DNA of 64,000 bases from Hippasteria phrygiana (GCA_037893225.1 JAZGUH010000001.1:620001-684000), one strand, 5' to 3'. Numbered from the stretch's first letter, positions 45,440 through 57,148 are shown. Made by a program: numbers and translations. The notes: a model not told the origin generated them from the letters alone.

Positions 45440-47660
45440 CCTAATTTAAAACGTGTGGGCCCCAACTTAAAATTCCATCAATAATAACACCCAAATATTT
45501 GCAAGAGTTCACCTTTATCACTGGACTACCAGCGATACTGACATTAAGGTCAGTACTGCAAACTTTTCGTTTTGAGCATAGATTTTGGTTTGCTGGCGTT
45601 TACACGTTAATTAATTAATGTCGAGTCGTCAGCATACATGAACAAATTACACTCTTTAGGGATACAAAGCGGTAGGTCACTTGTATAAATAATAAATAAC
45701 AGTGGACCTAAAATTGATCCCTGTGGTACGCCGGTGTTAAGTGGTAGGCCTAGGGCCTTAGATATGGTGCCCTCAATATTCACAGGCTGACTACGTTCAC
45801 TTAGATATGACTTAAACCACTTGATTAAAGAGGTTAACATATTCACCCTTTCAAGTTTATCTAGAAGAGTGAGGGTCAAATGCTTTAAACTTCAATCTAG
45901 TGCCTGTCATTTCCCTACGCTCCGTAGCCTGAAAACATTTGTCATGTAAGGTGGTTTCATGGCCTAAACCCTGACTGACAACAAGGAATCAGATTACTTT
46001 CATCATGGTTTAATATATTATGCAGAGTGTATATCCATCTTTCTAGAATCTTAGAGATAATCGGCAGTATTGAAATAGGCCGATAGTTAGTTGTATTACA
46101 TTTGTCTCCATCCTTGTGAATAGTAGGTGTAACCAAGGCGTGTTTCCACTCTCTAGGGTATTGCTCACATCTTATCGAGAGGTTGAAGATGTGTGTTAAG
46201 GATTTAGTTATGTACGGAGACGCTATATATATGTTAATCATTTTCACACTTATTCCATCCGGACCTGTTGCTTTTGCGACAGACATGGATGATATTTGCT
46301 TTTGAACATATAGTCTTCTGTATCAGCCAGTAAGCATTTTTCATCAAGTGAATCTGTAACAAAAGAGTGGATACATGTATTGTTGTCCACTTCAAGTTTA
46401 CATGGAGGGGCATTACTGGCCATACGTGTTCCGATTGTAGAAAAATGTTCGTTAAATCATGGAGGAATATTCCTCCATGGTTAAATGTATCAGCAATGTC
46501 GGTGGGATCATCAACTCTTTTAGTTTTTTCCACAGAATGGATGAGTTGCCTTTATTTTCCTCGATGGTTGATTTAAAGTATTCGCTTTTCTTGCTGCGGA
46601 TTTTTTCAGTAGTCATGTTCCGCAGCTTTTTGTATGTATTCCAGTCATTTTGTGAGCCTGAACGTTCAGCGTTTCTATTTGCACGATCTCGCTGTCGCAT
46701 AACTTTTAGAATTTTCCCATCGAGCCAAGGCAACGATGCACCACGAATACGTTTTGATTTCATTGGTGCATGATGGTTAATAATACTCATAAACAGAGAG
46801 TGCCATATTGACCATGCTTCATTAACATCATGACAATTATGGGGCATTAAGGAGGTCGTCTTGAAAAGCGTCATTGTCTATATCTTTAAAACATCTGAAG
46901 TTAATTGAACGGCTTTCTTTTTTCGGGGGGGGGGGGGGGGGGGGGCTTTCCAATTATGAAGACCGTAAACAAGATAGTGGTCACTAATCAGGACAGGTAG
47001 GACACCACTTTCATTTACAAGTTCAGCGTGAGAGCTGAAAATTAGATCAATGGTTGTTTCAGTAAATTCAGAAACGCGGGTAGGATAATGTAAGTTGCGT
47101 CATTTCAAACATATTAAAACATGAAGTTATTGGGTTTGATGAAGTAATATTATCGTCCTCGGAAACATCACAATTCCCGAGGACGGACAAAGCACACTGT
47201 CCGAAACGTCAGAAGAGATTCATTTCACATGGTGTTACCCGCAATCTCAGTCTTTCTCGAATAATTTCTTTACATTCACATTGAGGCTCTACTATACCGG
47301 TACCACTCAGTTTGTCTATAAACTCAACAGAACTTGAAGGTGGCCTGTTAATAGAACTTTACAAGCACAGGCTGCCTTTGCTTACATTTGAGTTCTACCC
47401 ATAAACATTCGACATCATCTGTTTCTAGGTAATCACGGCCGATGAAAGTGAAATTATTTTGGATGTACAGTGCCACCCCACCCCCGTGAACGTTTCTATC
47501 TCTTCTGACAAAATAGTATTCGGTAAGGTTAGGCCTAAGCTTTTCGTCGGAGATTGAGGAGTCACAAAATGTTTGTTTAAACAGATGATATCAAATGGAT
47601 TTGTAGACATCAATATCTTAAAATGGTCGAATTTATTCATTATACTTCTTACATTGAGGT
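45440..47660 (-). pseudogene. Decayed non-LTR retrotransposon (endonuclease plus reverse transcriptase)
   Basis: In minus orientation: an endonuclease-like start (MNKFDHFKILMSTNPFDIIC, about 47640-47425); a linker helix region (LPWLDGKILKVMRQRDRANR, 46874-46452); RT domain with TGPDGIS and NYRPISILPIISKILERW (46286-45957); then GVPQGSILGPLLF and MYADDS (45879-45607), the YxDD catalytic box. Pieces are in different frames with stops between, so it is dead. The motif set fits the CR1/L2/Jockey-like group; a clade cannot be fixed by eye. A long G run interrupts it at about 46926-46946. Confidence 0.85.
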
Positions 47661-47699
47661 GGGCGAATGAAAAACCACATGCACTGCATTGACGTCATC

Positions 47700-47950
47700 A
47701 CTTCGGTACTCTATTGGGACCGGGTAGAACCGGGGAACCGCCGGAACCGCCCAATACTACACGGGACCAGTAGTAGTATGGGACCAAGGGGTAGCCTCTT
47801 GTCCCCTATATATATTTTATACACACTCCAGACTATTGTTACCCAACAAATCCCCCGGATATCTGAAAGGAATTCCTCAGATGAGGTGGGGGTCCCTCCG
47901 TCCCATATCTTGCTTCAAATGGGTAGTTGCATGGAGCTATTAAAAAGGTA
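47700..47950. repeat. Interspersed repeat related to the seed of the 36-bp minisatellite
   Basis: Shares CACTCCAGACTATTGTTACC, a run to AATCCCCC, GAATTCCT-AGAT and CCCTC-GTCCCATAT with 15215-15360. Confidence 0.65.
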
Positions 47951-47961
47951 GTAGATAGTAT

Positions 47962-48163
47962 ACACTGTAAAAACATTGGGTAAAACATAATTGGGAAACT
48001 GTTATTTACCAAACATTGGTATTAATTTACTACATTGTTGGTTAATTCAGGTAAAAATAGACCAATTATTGGGAAGAATTTGCCCAAGATTTTCGGTTGT
48101 TGATATGTTGCCCAACACTGGGCAAAATATCAACCCATTTTGACCAACTTTTTTAGAGTGTAT
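47962..48163. repeat. MITE with CACTGTAAAAA / TTTTAGAGTG ends
   Basis: Imperfect inverted termini and an interior of repeated TTGGT/CCCAA words. Same design as 49440-49698. Confidence 0.6.
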
Positions 48164-48799
48164 GGAGCTATTTAAAATGGCGCCTTCGGCTGTATGGAAG
48201 CTGTTTTCATTTTCGTAAAAAGGTTAAATTCCTGCAGGACGTCAGTACAGAATCCCTGCGTCGTTGCAGACTTTGGCCCGGGTCATTCCACACTTTGCCC
48301 GATAGCACTTAAGCTCGAATTTAGACAGGTTTCTTGGAGAGGGATATCCTTGACTCCGCGTTCTATCTATTAGGGAACAGCGCAGTTTAAACACAGACAG
48401 CAGGCCGATAAACTTATATCCTGCTGGGCCTGTTGTGTTGGTCCTCCTGATATTGAGTGAAAGTCGTCTGCTGGCCATGACCGATATTGCTTACCCTGTA
48501 AATGATATAATCAGGATGTTTTTGCGTACCTGGGGATAGCGGCACCCCATTTCAAATCCACTGCAGGGGTCAATATCAGGTGTCTGCCGATCACCAATAT
48601 TTGGAGCCCAAATTTCTGTTTAGCATTTTAAGGCAAAGTTGTCACGCAAGATACACGTTCTTAATCGTTGTTTCACTGCAAAACGTTGCTCGATTAACCG
48701 TTGAACCTTATGCATGCGGATTCAGAACATTCCTCCGATGTATATGTAGTAAGTTAATTGCTATTAGCAAAATCATCCTTCAGCCTTAGCGAACAACCA

Positions 48800-48902
48800 G
48801 GGTCAATTTCATAGAGCTACTTAAGAATAACAAACTTGCTTAAGCACAAAAACCTTGCTTGGCATCTTTAGTTTGCTTTGCAGACTCTATGAAATTCGGG
48901 CT
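48800..48902. repeat. Short copy of the GGGCCAATTTCATAGAG MITE family
   Basis: Ends GGTCAATTTCATAGAGCTAC and GACTCTATGAAATTCGGGC. Relative of 39320-39560. Confidence 0.7.
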
Positions 48903-48941
48903 CATTGGTAGTATTGCACATGCCCAAGTGAAGACAATAGG

Positions 48942-49078
48942 GGGCCTGTTTGTTTCACACGAATCCGGATCGCGATCAGTGATCCAGTCGCTGGTTCGCT
49001 CCATCTACTAGGCGGAATCTGGTGTGTGAACCAACTCACTGATCGCGATCCGGATTGGTGTTTGAAACAAACAGGCCC
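48942..49078. repeat. 137-bp MITE with GGGCCTGTTTGTTTC ends
   Basis: About 40-bp inverted ends (GGGCCTGTTTGTTTC, then GATCGCGATC and GTGA). No coding capacity. Confidence 0.85.
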
Positions 49079-49439
49079 TTAAAAGAGAGTGGCCGGTCAC
49101 GTGAGAGGGTTTAACGAATAATAGGTCCGATTTTCATATGACAACGGCTGTCTATGGTTAGCTAGCGGGCAGTCAACAGTCCAAGGAGGGTATGACTGGT
49201 TTCTGTATAATACCACACGAGCGACAGGCTCAAAAAATCAACTGCATAAGTCAGCTGCGCTCTCAGGAGGTTTCCGTTCAACATCATCAGGTACGTTCCA
49301 TCCCATGGAAGCGATTAGATATTTTTATTGGCGTTTTTCGCTTTAAAAAGTGACAATTTTAGTTCTACACATCTCGTTAAAGTTTACGAAACGATGGCTG
49401 ACATGATGCATAAAAGGATAGGCAAAAAGAGTTACAGTA

Positions 49440-49698
49440 CACTCTAAAAACAGATTGGTTGAAAATAACCATTTGATTTGTAGATATAATTATATCCAAC
49501 CAATATATTGGTAAATTTTAACCAACATTTTTGTCAAAATAACCAATGATATTGGTCATTTTACCCAAATATTGGTCCAAAAAACCAATGATATTGGTTA
49601 TTTTAACTAATATTATGATTAAAATTGACCAATATCATTTGTATGGGCACACATCTACCAATCAAATTGTTATTTTCAACCAATCTGTTTTTAGAGTG
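49440..49698. repeat. MITE with CACTCTAAAAACAG ends and TA duplication
   Basis: Inverted termini of about 40 bp (CACTCTAAAAACAGATTGG, then TTGAAAATAAC). TA on both sides (49438-49439 and 49699-49700). The interior is filled with CCAAT/ATTGG words. Confidence 0.85.
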
Positions 49699-49933
49699 TA
49701 TACGTTGCAGGGTTGAGGCAAGTTCGCCCAATTGCTGTATGTCTACCCTCCCCCCGAAAAACTTTGTCGTAGAGCCTCCCTGCCTTACCAGACAGTGTCA
49801 TTAGAAAAAACTTGTTCTTCGTAATTGTTGTTTATTTCTATTTGCATTTATTTCATTATCATTCATGCGAGGTCAGTATGTTTTAGAGCGCGATTGACTC
49901 CAAAGTATAAGTTTTCCAGGTTAATTCATCACA

Positions 49934-50887
49934 CGTCACAGTTTTCACGAACAGACGAATTTTGCCTCTCCGCACTAAACTAAAGTTACAAGAAAATCAG
50001 GTTTTAAGCTGCTCACTTTTTAAATTGAAGATAATTACCTGCGTTCATACCACATGTTGATTCAGTGTTGACACTATGTTAAAGTTCAGTTCTCGGTCTT
50101 TCACAAGTAATTGGCAGCTAAGCGATAAGTCAGTTAATTACAGAGTTATTAATTGATTAATACATTTGTCTGTTCGTGAAAACTCAGAAGCGAGAAATGG
50201 CCCGTTTTGCCCCACAGAGTGTCAATTGTCTCTTCGTGAAAACCCAAAATCCATTTTCTGGCAATTTTGCCCTTCACAGCCCTATTGTATTAACACGGAG
50301 TTCAAATTCGTCTCTTCGTGAAAAACCTAAAATCCATTTTCTGGCAATTTTGCCCTTCACAGCCCTATTGTATTAACACGGAGTTCCGAATTGGCTCTTC
50401 GTGAAAACCCAAAATCCATTTTCTGGCAAGTTTGCCCTTCTCGGCCATTATACGCTATGGCTGAGAAGGGCAAAATTGCCAGAAAATGGATTTTGGGTTT
50501 TCACGAAGAGCCAATTCGGAACTCCGTGTTAATACAATAGGGCTGTGAAGGGCAAAATTGCCAGAAAATGGATTTTGGGTTTTCACGAAGAGACAATTGA
50601 CACTCTGTGGGGCAAAACGGGCCATTTCTCGCTTCTGAGTTTTCACGAACAGACAAATGTATTAATCAATTAATAACTCTGTAATTAATTGACTTATCGC
50701 TTAGCTGCCAATTACTTGTGAAAGACCGAGAACTGAACTTTAACATAGTGTCAACACTGAATCAACATGTGGTATGAACGCAGGTAATATCTTCAATTTA
50801 AAAAGTGAGCAGCTTAAAACCTGATTTTCTTGTAACTTTAGTTTAGTACGGAGAGGCAAAATTCGTCTGTTCGTGAAAACTGTGACG
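49934..50887. repeat. 954-bp near-perfect palindrome
   Basis: Left arm 49934-50448 and right arm 50457-50887 are inverted copies with only a few mismatches around an approximately 8-bp centre (TATACGCT). The left arm is about 80 bp longer because a CTCTTCGTGAAAA-to-CACGGAGTTC subunit is duplicated (50230-50310 and 50311-50394). Each arm carries several spaced copies of TTCGTGAAAAC. The two short ORFs are mirror images of each other and not genes. No element-type terminus or clear target duplication is seen. Confidence 0.92.
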
Positions 50888-51058
50888 AGTCATGTATCAT
50901 AACTGAGATATACTTTCATTTCATTCCACAACATCGTTGGGCGTAATGAATAATCTAAATTTCATTTTGGGTGCAGATTTTATTTTATAAAGGAACTTAT
51001 GGACAACAGACATGAACACTGAACCATCGTTTTGCTTTGTTTTGAATTTTGTTTTCCT

Positions 51059-52060
51059 TATAAACTCCTCACAAAAAGTTCGGAAACTCAAGTTTGACAG
51101 ACGATTTCTCTCTTGTTTCCAACTCCTTTTCCTTGAATTTGGTATCATTAGAAAGCCCTGTTATTCTTCTTTACAATGATGTGTCATTTGTTATGATTAA
51201 GCTATTGGGGGATGTGCAGCACAGCTGAATATGGGGGTGGGTGTAAAGTGAAATGTGACAAAATGCATTGCTATTGTCCAAAAGTGTATTGACTCTTGCT
51301 GTTAGCTTTGGAGGATTGGTGTGTCTTGAATGATTCTCTGCTTACTAACCAATATTTAAAGGTTGTAAGCCACAAATGTGCGGGAAAAGTTTAGAAATCC
51401 ACACGGCCTGTCACAATAAATTGCCTCCGGGATAGCAACTCTGTTGTTAATGTGCTTGCGTTTCAAACAGAGTAAAAGATTATTTGTCATTTTCTGCACT
51501 CAAACACCCAGTAATGCTCCATCAGTAACAAGAAGTCTCTCTCACAGTACAATGCAACACTCTATCACTAACAAAAGAAAAAACAAGACGTAAGGAAAGT
51601 CTTTTTTTCTGGTTTAATCATTGAACAGTAAATGTTTCTTCATTGAACAATGTTAAGCCAAGAGCCTCAGTAGCGGGTGGAAGATCCGAATGCAGCCACA
51701 ACAGCCTGTCACCTCCTCCTCATGCTGTTCAAGAGCCGGTTCACACGTTGCTGTGGGATGGCGTCCCATTCATCAATCAGGATCTGTTGCAGATCTGTTA
51801 CACATTCCCATCTTCCAAGCAAAAGGGGAATGCACTGTATGACAATAGCAATGCATTTTGTCACATTTCACTTTACACCCACCCCTATATTCAGCTGTGC
51901 TGCACATCCCCCAATTGCTTAATCATAACAAATGACACATCATTGTAAAGAAGAATAACAGGGCTTTCCAATGATACCACATTCAAGGAAAAGGAGTTGG
52001 AAACAAGAGAGAAATCGTCTGTCAAACGTGAGTTTTCGAACTTTTTTTGAGGAGTTTATA
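51059..52060 (-). mobile_element. Tc1-like element with long terminal inverted repeats
   Basis: About 220-bp inverted arms (TATAAACTCCTCACAAAAAG and CACATTTCACTTTACACCCA on both sides), bounded by TATA sequence. The interior has only a transposase C-terminal fragment (51667-51801). Non-autonomous. Confidence 0.75.
51667..51801 (-). pseudogene. Tc1-type transposase C-terminal fragment
   Basis: Minus-strand reading: VTDLQQILIDEWDAIPQQRV then NRLLNSMRRR, an in-frame TGA, then QAVVAAFGSSTRY and stop. EW-x-x-IPQ...L-x-SM-x-RR-x-QAV...G-x-T-x-Y is the standard Tc1 transposase tail; the TGA sits where most relatives have Cys. The catalytic DDE core is absent. Confidence 0.8.
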
Positions 52061-53338
52061 AAGGAGAATAATGTGTTGAGTCCGTTATTAAAACAAAAGT
52101 GAATTAAGTAATTATTGGTTAACACCCATGTCCGATTTCCATACTCACGGTTAAATTTAGGAACAAAAGCAAAACTATTTATATATAGTGTTAACCGAAG
52201 ACAAGCCGAAGAAAAAGCGCTCCGAACAAAGACACTGACAATTTGGGAGACAGCCTATACATAGGACATGATTGCTCGGTTGTTAAAGCACCATTACGGT
52301 ATTCTACAGGTGGCAGGTTCAAATCCCGCTCCTGCCAGTTTTCTTTGTTCACTTTGAACATTGAAGAAAAAGGGGTAAAAATTATTTAGCAAATATATTT
52401 AATCATTTAGTCCTTAAAGGAAGTCAAAAAGACCATTTCTGACCTTCAGCTTGCCACTAATGAAATGGAATGACCAATGCATTGAAAGGAACGACAAAAA
52501 ACGAGTTTGCTTTTTCAATACGACAATTTCCATACAAGACGAACATGCCGAAACCAGGACATGTGGAACGACACCAGTATCTTTCCATCGAATTTGCATG
52601 ATGTATGATGCAAGTGCGAAATTAACCGGAGAAACCTGTAAAAATATTGAATGACAACTTTATGAAGATGCGGGAGTTTACAAGGACTATGTTGTCTCAT
52701 TATAGTGTCTTAAACTCAAGAAAAGATTTCTTATCTTATAGTTGTTTTTTATGTAATGATGATTATGAACTTATATGACATGAAAATAATGGTGCGACGA
52801 AACTCCACGTCAATCCACGGGTCGGGCGTTTGTTCTGTGTTCAGTTTATGGCTGTTGTGATGCATGTCTGTGGCCAGCGAAATTGGCATCACTAACGTCA
52901 GAAACATATACCAGTTGCATGGAATAGAGAAACAAAAACGGAACTTTGTAGGCCCATTCAATTTTTTAGAAACCTGATGAATGTATAAACTATAAATTTC
53001 TTTTTGAAACTACGCCCAAAAAGCTAAACCACAGCCGAATGACACGTTTTAACACAATACAATTTTACATTCCTCAGATAAAGAAAAAGTTATGTTGTTT
53101 CATGTTCTCTCGTTTTCTTGTGGTCAAACTTGTATACACTCCAAACAAAATTTCGTCATGTTGACGAGAAATTTCTTGTTCCGCCATGGTGTCATTTGTC
53201 AAGTTTTCTCTCGTCATTCTGACAATATCTTGTTATTGACTTCTTACTATGTTGTTCTACAATAATAATCTTGTTATTATCTGGTCACGTTTCATTTCAG
53301 GCATCATGTCATCACGGAAATATATTATGATCGCAGTA
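52061..53338. other. Intergenic stretch with a tRNA-like SINE
   Basis: 52285-52360 contains GGTGGCAGGTTCAAATCCCG (box-B-like) followed by CTCCTGCCAGTTTTCTTTGTTCA, a SINE remnant matching the inverted one at 54245-54325. Otherwise unassigned. Confidence 0.5.
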
Positions 53339-53460
53339 CAGTTCAGTTCAGTTCAGTTCAGTTCAGTTCAGTTCAGTTCAGTTCAGTTCAGTTCAGTTCA
53401 GTTCAGTTCAGTTCAGTTCAGTTCAATTCAATTCAATTCAGTTCAATTCAGTTCAATTCA
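53339..53460 (+). repeat. Pentanucleotide (GTTCA)n microsatellite
   Basis: About two dozen tandem GTTCA units, the last few degenerating to ATTCA. Confidence 0.97.
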
Positions 53461-53502
53461 TAAAAAGAGTGTTCTCGTAATCGAACTCGCATGAAAAACA
53501 AT

Positions 53503-53612
53503 TCGTTGTACTCGTACTCGTACTCGTACTCGTACTCGTACTCGTACTCGTACTCGTACTCGTACTCGTACTCGTACTCGTACTCGTACTCGTACTCGTA
53601 CTCGTACTCGTG
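53503..53612 (+). repeat. Hexanucleotide (GTACTC)n microsatellite
   Basis: About 18 tandem GTACTC units (open as Ser-Tyr repeats in one frame). Only about 40 bp separate it from the pentanucleotide array. Confidence 0.97.
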
Positions 53613-54244
53613 CAAAAGTACTTGTACTGGTGGAAATGTACTCAGCTACAACACTGAGGGGTGTCTTAAAGTGACCGGCCTAATTTTGTAAAAAAGCCTC
53701 TAAATGACGGCGCATTTTATATTTTTCTAAATTCTAAATTACGATCTTTCCTGCTTCAAGAGGAATCTTAATTTCTACCTCTTTCATCTTCGATTCTTTT
53801 CTTCCTTTTGTATACCTCCGTATATCAAGTGGCTTTTAGCCTTGTCCGAGGCGAATGTGCATAAAAACAGGGGCGGATGCAAGATTTTCAGAAAGGGTGG
53901 TGCAACCTTTGAGGACAAAGTCCAATTAATGTGCGAGCTTCAAAGGCGTAAAAACTTATCACTCGTCATTGTGTGTTTCCTTCTACCAATGTTTTGGTTT
54001 TCATCTTTCGCAAGTGTGACATCAAAAGTGTTAACCACATGCGTAGTGTTACGTAACCTTTATAGAAGCGGACACCCCCGCCCGAAAAAAATTATTATGC
54101 TTTAAAATGTTTAAAGGAGAGGTTGGAGACAAACTCAGCAAATTATTTTATTACCTGAAATTTGTTTTTCAGGCAGTTTTTGTGTGTTGGTTTCAACAAT
54201 GATCCTATAAAGTATTTAACTTAATTCATTTTCATTTTCAAAGT

Positions 54245-54325
54245 GAACAAAGAAACTGGCAGGAGCGGGATTCGAACCTGCGACCTCCGGAATACCGTGC
54301 CGGCGCTCTACCAACTGAGCTAACT
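54245..54325 (-). repeat. tRNA-derived SINE next to the glycosyltransferase exon
   Basis: Read on the minus strand: TTAGCTCAGTTGGTAGAGCG (box A), GCAGGTTCGAATCCCGCTCC (box B), then CTGCCAGTTTCTTTGTTCACT tail. No matching 5' acceptor strand, so it is not a functional tRNA gene. Confidence 0.7.
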
Positions 54326-54377
54326 TTTGCTACTCACAACTGACTCATCGATTGCTTCGTTTAATTATTCAGGCACG

Positions 54378-55520
54378 ATGCACAGACAAATACGACTGAT
54401 AGCTCTGCTTACGGGATTCTATGTTATCAACGCGGTCATAATAGGCCTTAGTACAAGAATTTTGCTTTCTACAGACGTAGACACGACCATACATGTGAAC
54501 AATCGACACACCCGGCTGAATGGTTCATCGGGACGACGAATAAACCTCGAAGGATCTCATTCGAAACGCGATCTCGTCAATGATACGGGAACTCACGCGC
54601 ACGCGAGAGTCGCCATGTCCCATAATTGCGCGCAAAAGTTCCACTGGGACATTTCGACACGACACGACAACGAGTCTGGCACCCTGACGATTCTACCGTG
54701 GGCTGACCCGTGCTGCGCCGCCGATCCGGGCGCCATCTTCTTGCTCGTCCTGGTGACGTCATCCCCACGTCAGTTCAAGATCCGCCAGGCGATCCGCCAG
54801 ACGTGGGCCGGCGTTTCCCGGGCGACGGGAGACAGGCGGTTTCTGACCCGGTTCCTTCTGGGCAGGGCGGACGCGCGCCAGACCAGGACCCAATCGCAAA
54901 TCGAGGCCGAAAACGAACAGTACGGCGATATTATCCAGGGAGACTTCGATGACGTCTACCGGAACCTGACGCGAAAAACTGTCGCGGGAATCCAGTGGGC
55001 CGCTCAACACTGCCCAGCAGCATCGTACGTTATGAAAACAGACAGTGACGTGTACGTGAACGTCGAGAGCATCGTGAAGTATTTGTCGACAAACGTTTCA
55101 CAGGTTCACGTTGCTGTCGGTGATGTTGCTGTCGACGCCAAACCGGTACGAAATGGCGTTGGGAAGTGGTACACCACGGAGGAAGAATACCCCCTACCCA
55201 CCTACCCTCCATTCATGAAAGGCACCGGCTACATCGTGTCCAGGGCTGTTGCTCGTCTTTTGAGCGAGAACTTTCACAAGACGCCGCTCTTTGTCTGGGA
55301 GGACGTTTACGTGGGGATGTGCCTCCAAAGCATAGGCATTGCTCCTATGACCGAGCAACGGTTCGCGACGTTCGGAGTGTGGTTCAAGTCTGGCTGCGAT
55401 ATAGCCCGGAGATTTCTGCTACATGGTGTCAAGTATTACAAACTAAAAAACCTATGGAGAATGCACCAAAGTGCCTTGAGACCAAGCGGTCACTGCTTTA
55501 ACAAGAACAATTTAGCGTAA
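54378..55520 (+). CDS. Beta-1,3-galactosyltransferase-like protein (GT31 family)
   Basis: 380 residues from the ATG at 54378, which lies six bases after a good acceptor (TTTAATTATTCAG); a non-coding 5' exon is likely, the CDS itself is intronless. Topology: short cytosolic tail, type II signal-anchor (about residues 5-25, LIALLTGFYVINAVIIGLST), luminal stem with N-glycosylation sites, catalytic domain. GT31 motifs in order: IRQAIRQTW; FLLG; ENEQYGDIIQGDFDDVYRNL then TRKT; the DxD metal/UDP-sugar site in MKTDSDVYVN; KWY and YPPFMKGTGYIVS; EDVYVGMC. All expected motifs are intact, so it should be an active Golgi enzyme adding a beta-1,3-linked sugar (Gal or GlcNAc) to glycoprotein or glycolipid acceptors; the exact specificity cannot be read from the sequence. 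Local GC content is higher than in flanking repeats. Confidence 0.93.
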   Translation: MHRQIRLIALLTGFYVINAVIIGLSTRILLSTDVDTTIHVNNRHTRLNGSSGRRINLEGSHSKRDLVNDTGTHAHARVAMSHNCAQKFHWDISTRHDNESGTLTILPWADPCCAADPGAIFLLVLVTSSPRQFKIRQAIRQTWAGVSRATGDRRFLTRFLLGRADARQTRTQSQIEAENEQYGDIIQGDFDDVYRNLTRKTVAGIQWAAQHCPAASYVMKTDSDVYVNVESIVKYLSTNVSQVHVAVGDVAVDAKPVRNGVGKWYTTEEEYPLPTYPPFMKGTGYIVSRAVARLLSENFHKTPLFVWEDVYVGMCLQSIGIAPMTEQRFATFGVWFKSGCDIARRFLLHGVKYYKLKNLWRMHQSALRPSGHCFNKNNLA

Positions 55521-55720
55521 AGAGTAAAGTTCATTAGCACCAGTTAATAGCAGTATGAAGGCAGTTTCAGACCATAAATGTTAAATTCATAGGATCCTGT
55601 CAGCTCATCTTTTTTCTAAGTAGGCTATACAGCACCTATATCATTCCGCGACCACTAGGCCAGTTTGGGTCTATATACTCTACAAAACCCGTACTGTTGA
55701 ATTAACACCATTATGTGGTA

Positions 55721-56236
55721 CACTGTAAAAAAAATCCCATATTTGTAAGGTGAAATGCATGTAAATATTCACTGTGAGTAACCGTAAATAGACTGCGCGT
55801 TATTTTCTGGGCAAACCCGTAAAAGGCCGTTCATTACGTAGCAATTGCACGACCAATCAGAAATGAGGAAATTTATGTTCACAAAAGTCAGGTTAAATTG
55901 CAGTGTTTAGTAAAAAAAATACACTTTCTTGACCATAATATGTTTCATTCAAACAATTCCACAATGACATTTTGATATATTTTTTACAAAATATACATGT
56001 ATAGGTCAAAATTCTCATTACATTCCTTTCGTATTCAAATATTGGAATAGTTTATGGGAAACTATGACTTTATTATGGTGGGATAAGCTGAATATATAGC
56101 TAAAGCACGACACATTCTGTTTGTAGTGTTTAGAAGGTTATCGTAGCATTTGTACACTCTACCATAGTTTAGTCTCGTTTAGTCTGGTTCCCACTTCCTG
56201 CATTTCTGTTAATTTGCAGGTAATTAATGGCGACCT
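55721..56236. repeat. CACTGTAAA-family element
   Basis: Begins CACTGTAAAAAAAATCCC and shares TAGACTGCGCGTTA, ATTGCACGACCAATCAGAAA and GGGAAACTATGACTTTATTA blocks (inverted relative) with 27110-27815. A second CACTGTAAAAAAATCCCG terminus starts at 56237, abutting it. Confidence 0.65.
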
Positions 56237-56529
56237 ACACTGTAAAAAAATCCCGTAAAATAACGGGGTAAAAAACAGACCATCACCGTATTTATAATTT
56301 TAACGGGTTTTGGACGTAAAATCAACTGTTCTCCTACCCCATGTTTCATTCACCCGTAAAATAATTAAACAAAACACCATAGGTTGATGACCTCAATATG
56401 TTTTGTGCACTATATGTTTTCGTGGAGCTGACTGGAAGCTGCAGAGCCAAGATTGACATTGATGGATTATTTTGACCAATAAAACACCATTGCTGGACTA
56501 TTTGAACCAATAAACACCATTACTGGACA

Positions 56530-57090
56530 AAAGGGGTGGGCCTTTCAGAGAAAGTTTCAAATGAGACTAATTTTACATTTTAAGCCTATTTTGTAACTTG
56601 ACCTCAAATGACCTTTTATCCCAGTATGTGACCTTTCACATCACCATTGTATGACGGTTAATCGTTAACATAATGCACCTATGACCCCAGTTCGATTGCA
56701 ATTGAACTTCAACTTTTCAAATGAGACAAATTTTACATTTTCAGCCTTCTTTATAACACTTGAACTCAAATGTCCTTTGACCTTGATGTGACCATCAACA
56801 TCACATAAATGTTTCTATGTTGCACTTAAGGTTCAAGTTTGATTGCAATTGGAATTGAACTTTTCAAATGAGACCAATTTTACAGTTTCAAATGACCTTT
56901 GACCTCAATAAGTGACCTTTTACATCACCATCGCATGACGGTTAACATAATGCACCTATGACCCAAGTGTGATTGCAATTAGACTTCAACTTTTCCAATG
57001 AGACCCATTTCCCCCCGAAACTAACCAAAATGCCACATATATACTAACATACTACATACTAATGACCCCTACATGACCCCTACATGACCT
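56530..57090 (+). repeat. Degenerate ~150-190 bp tandem repeat rich in TGACCT words
   Basis: At least three imperfect units share TCAAATGAGAC-AATTTTACA, TTTGACCT and ACATCACCAT. Non-coding. Likely part of a composite element between the CACTGTAAA terminus at 56237 and the TTTACAGTGTA terminus at 58545. Confidence 0.6.
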
Positions 57091-57148
57091 TTGACCTCAG
57101 CATTCCGAAGAAGAATTGCGTCTTCCCACCCAAGGGTCACTGCATATA

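Noticed and set aside
50176..50646. Two identical 60-residue proteins on opposite strands
   Set aside because: They are mirror-image reads of the two palindrome arms, without start context or family similarity.
54255..54325. Functional tRNA gene
   Set aside because: Boxes A and B are present but there is no matching 5' acceptor strand, and related copies occur elsewhere; it is a SINE.
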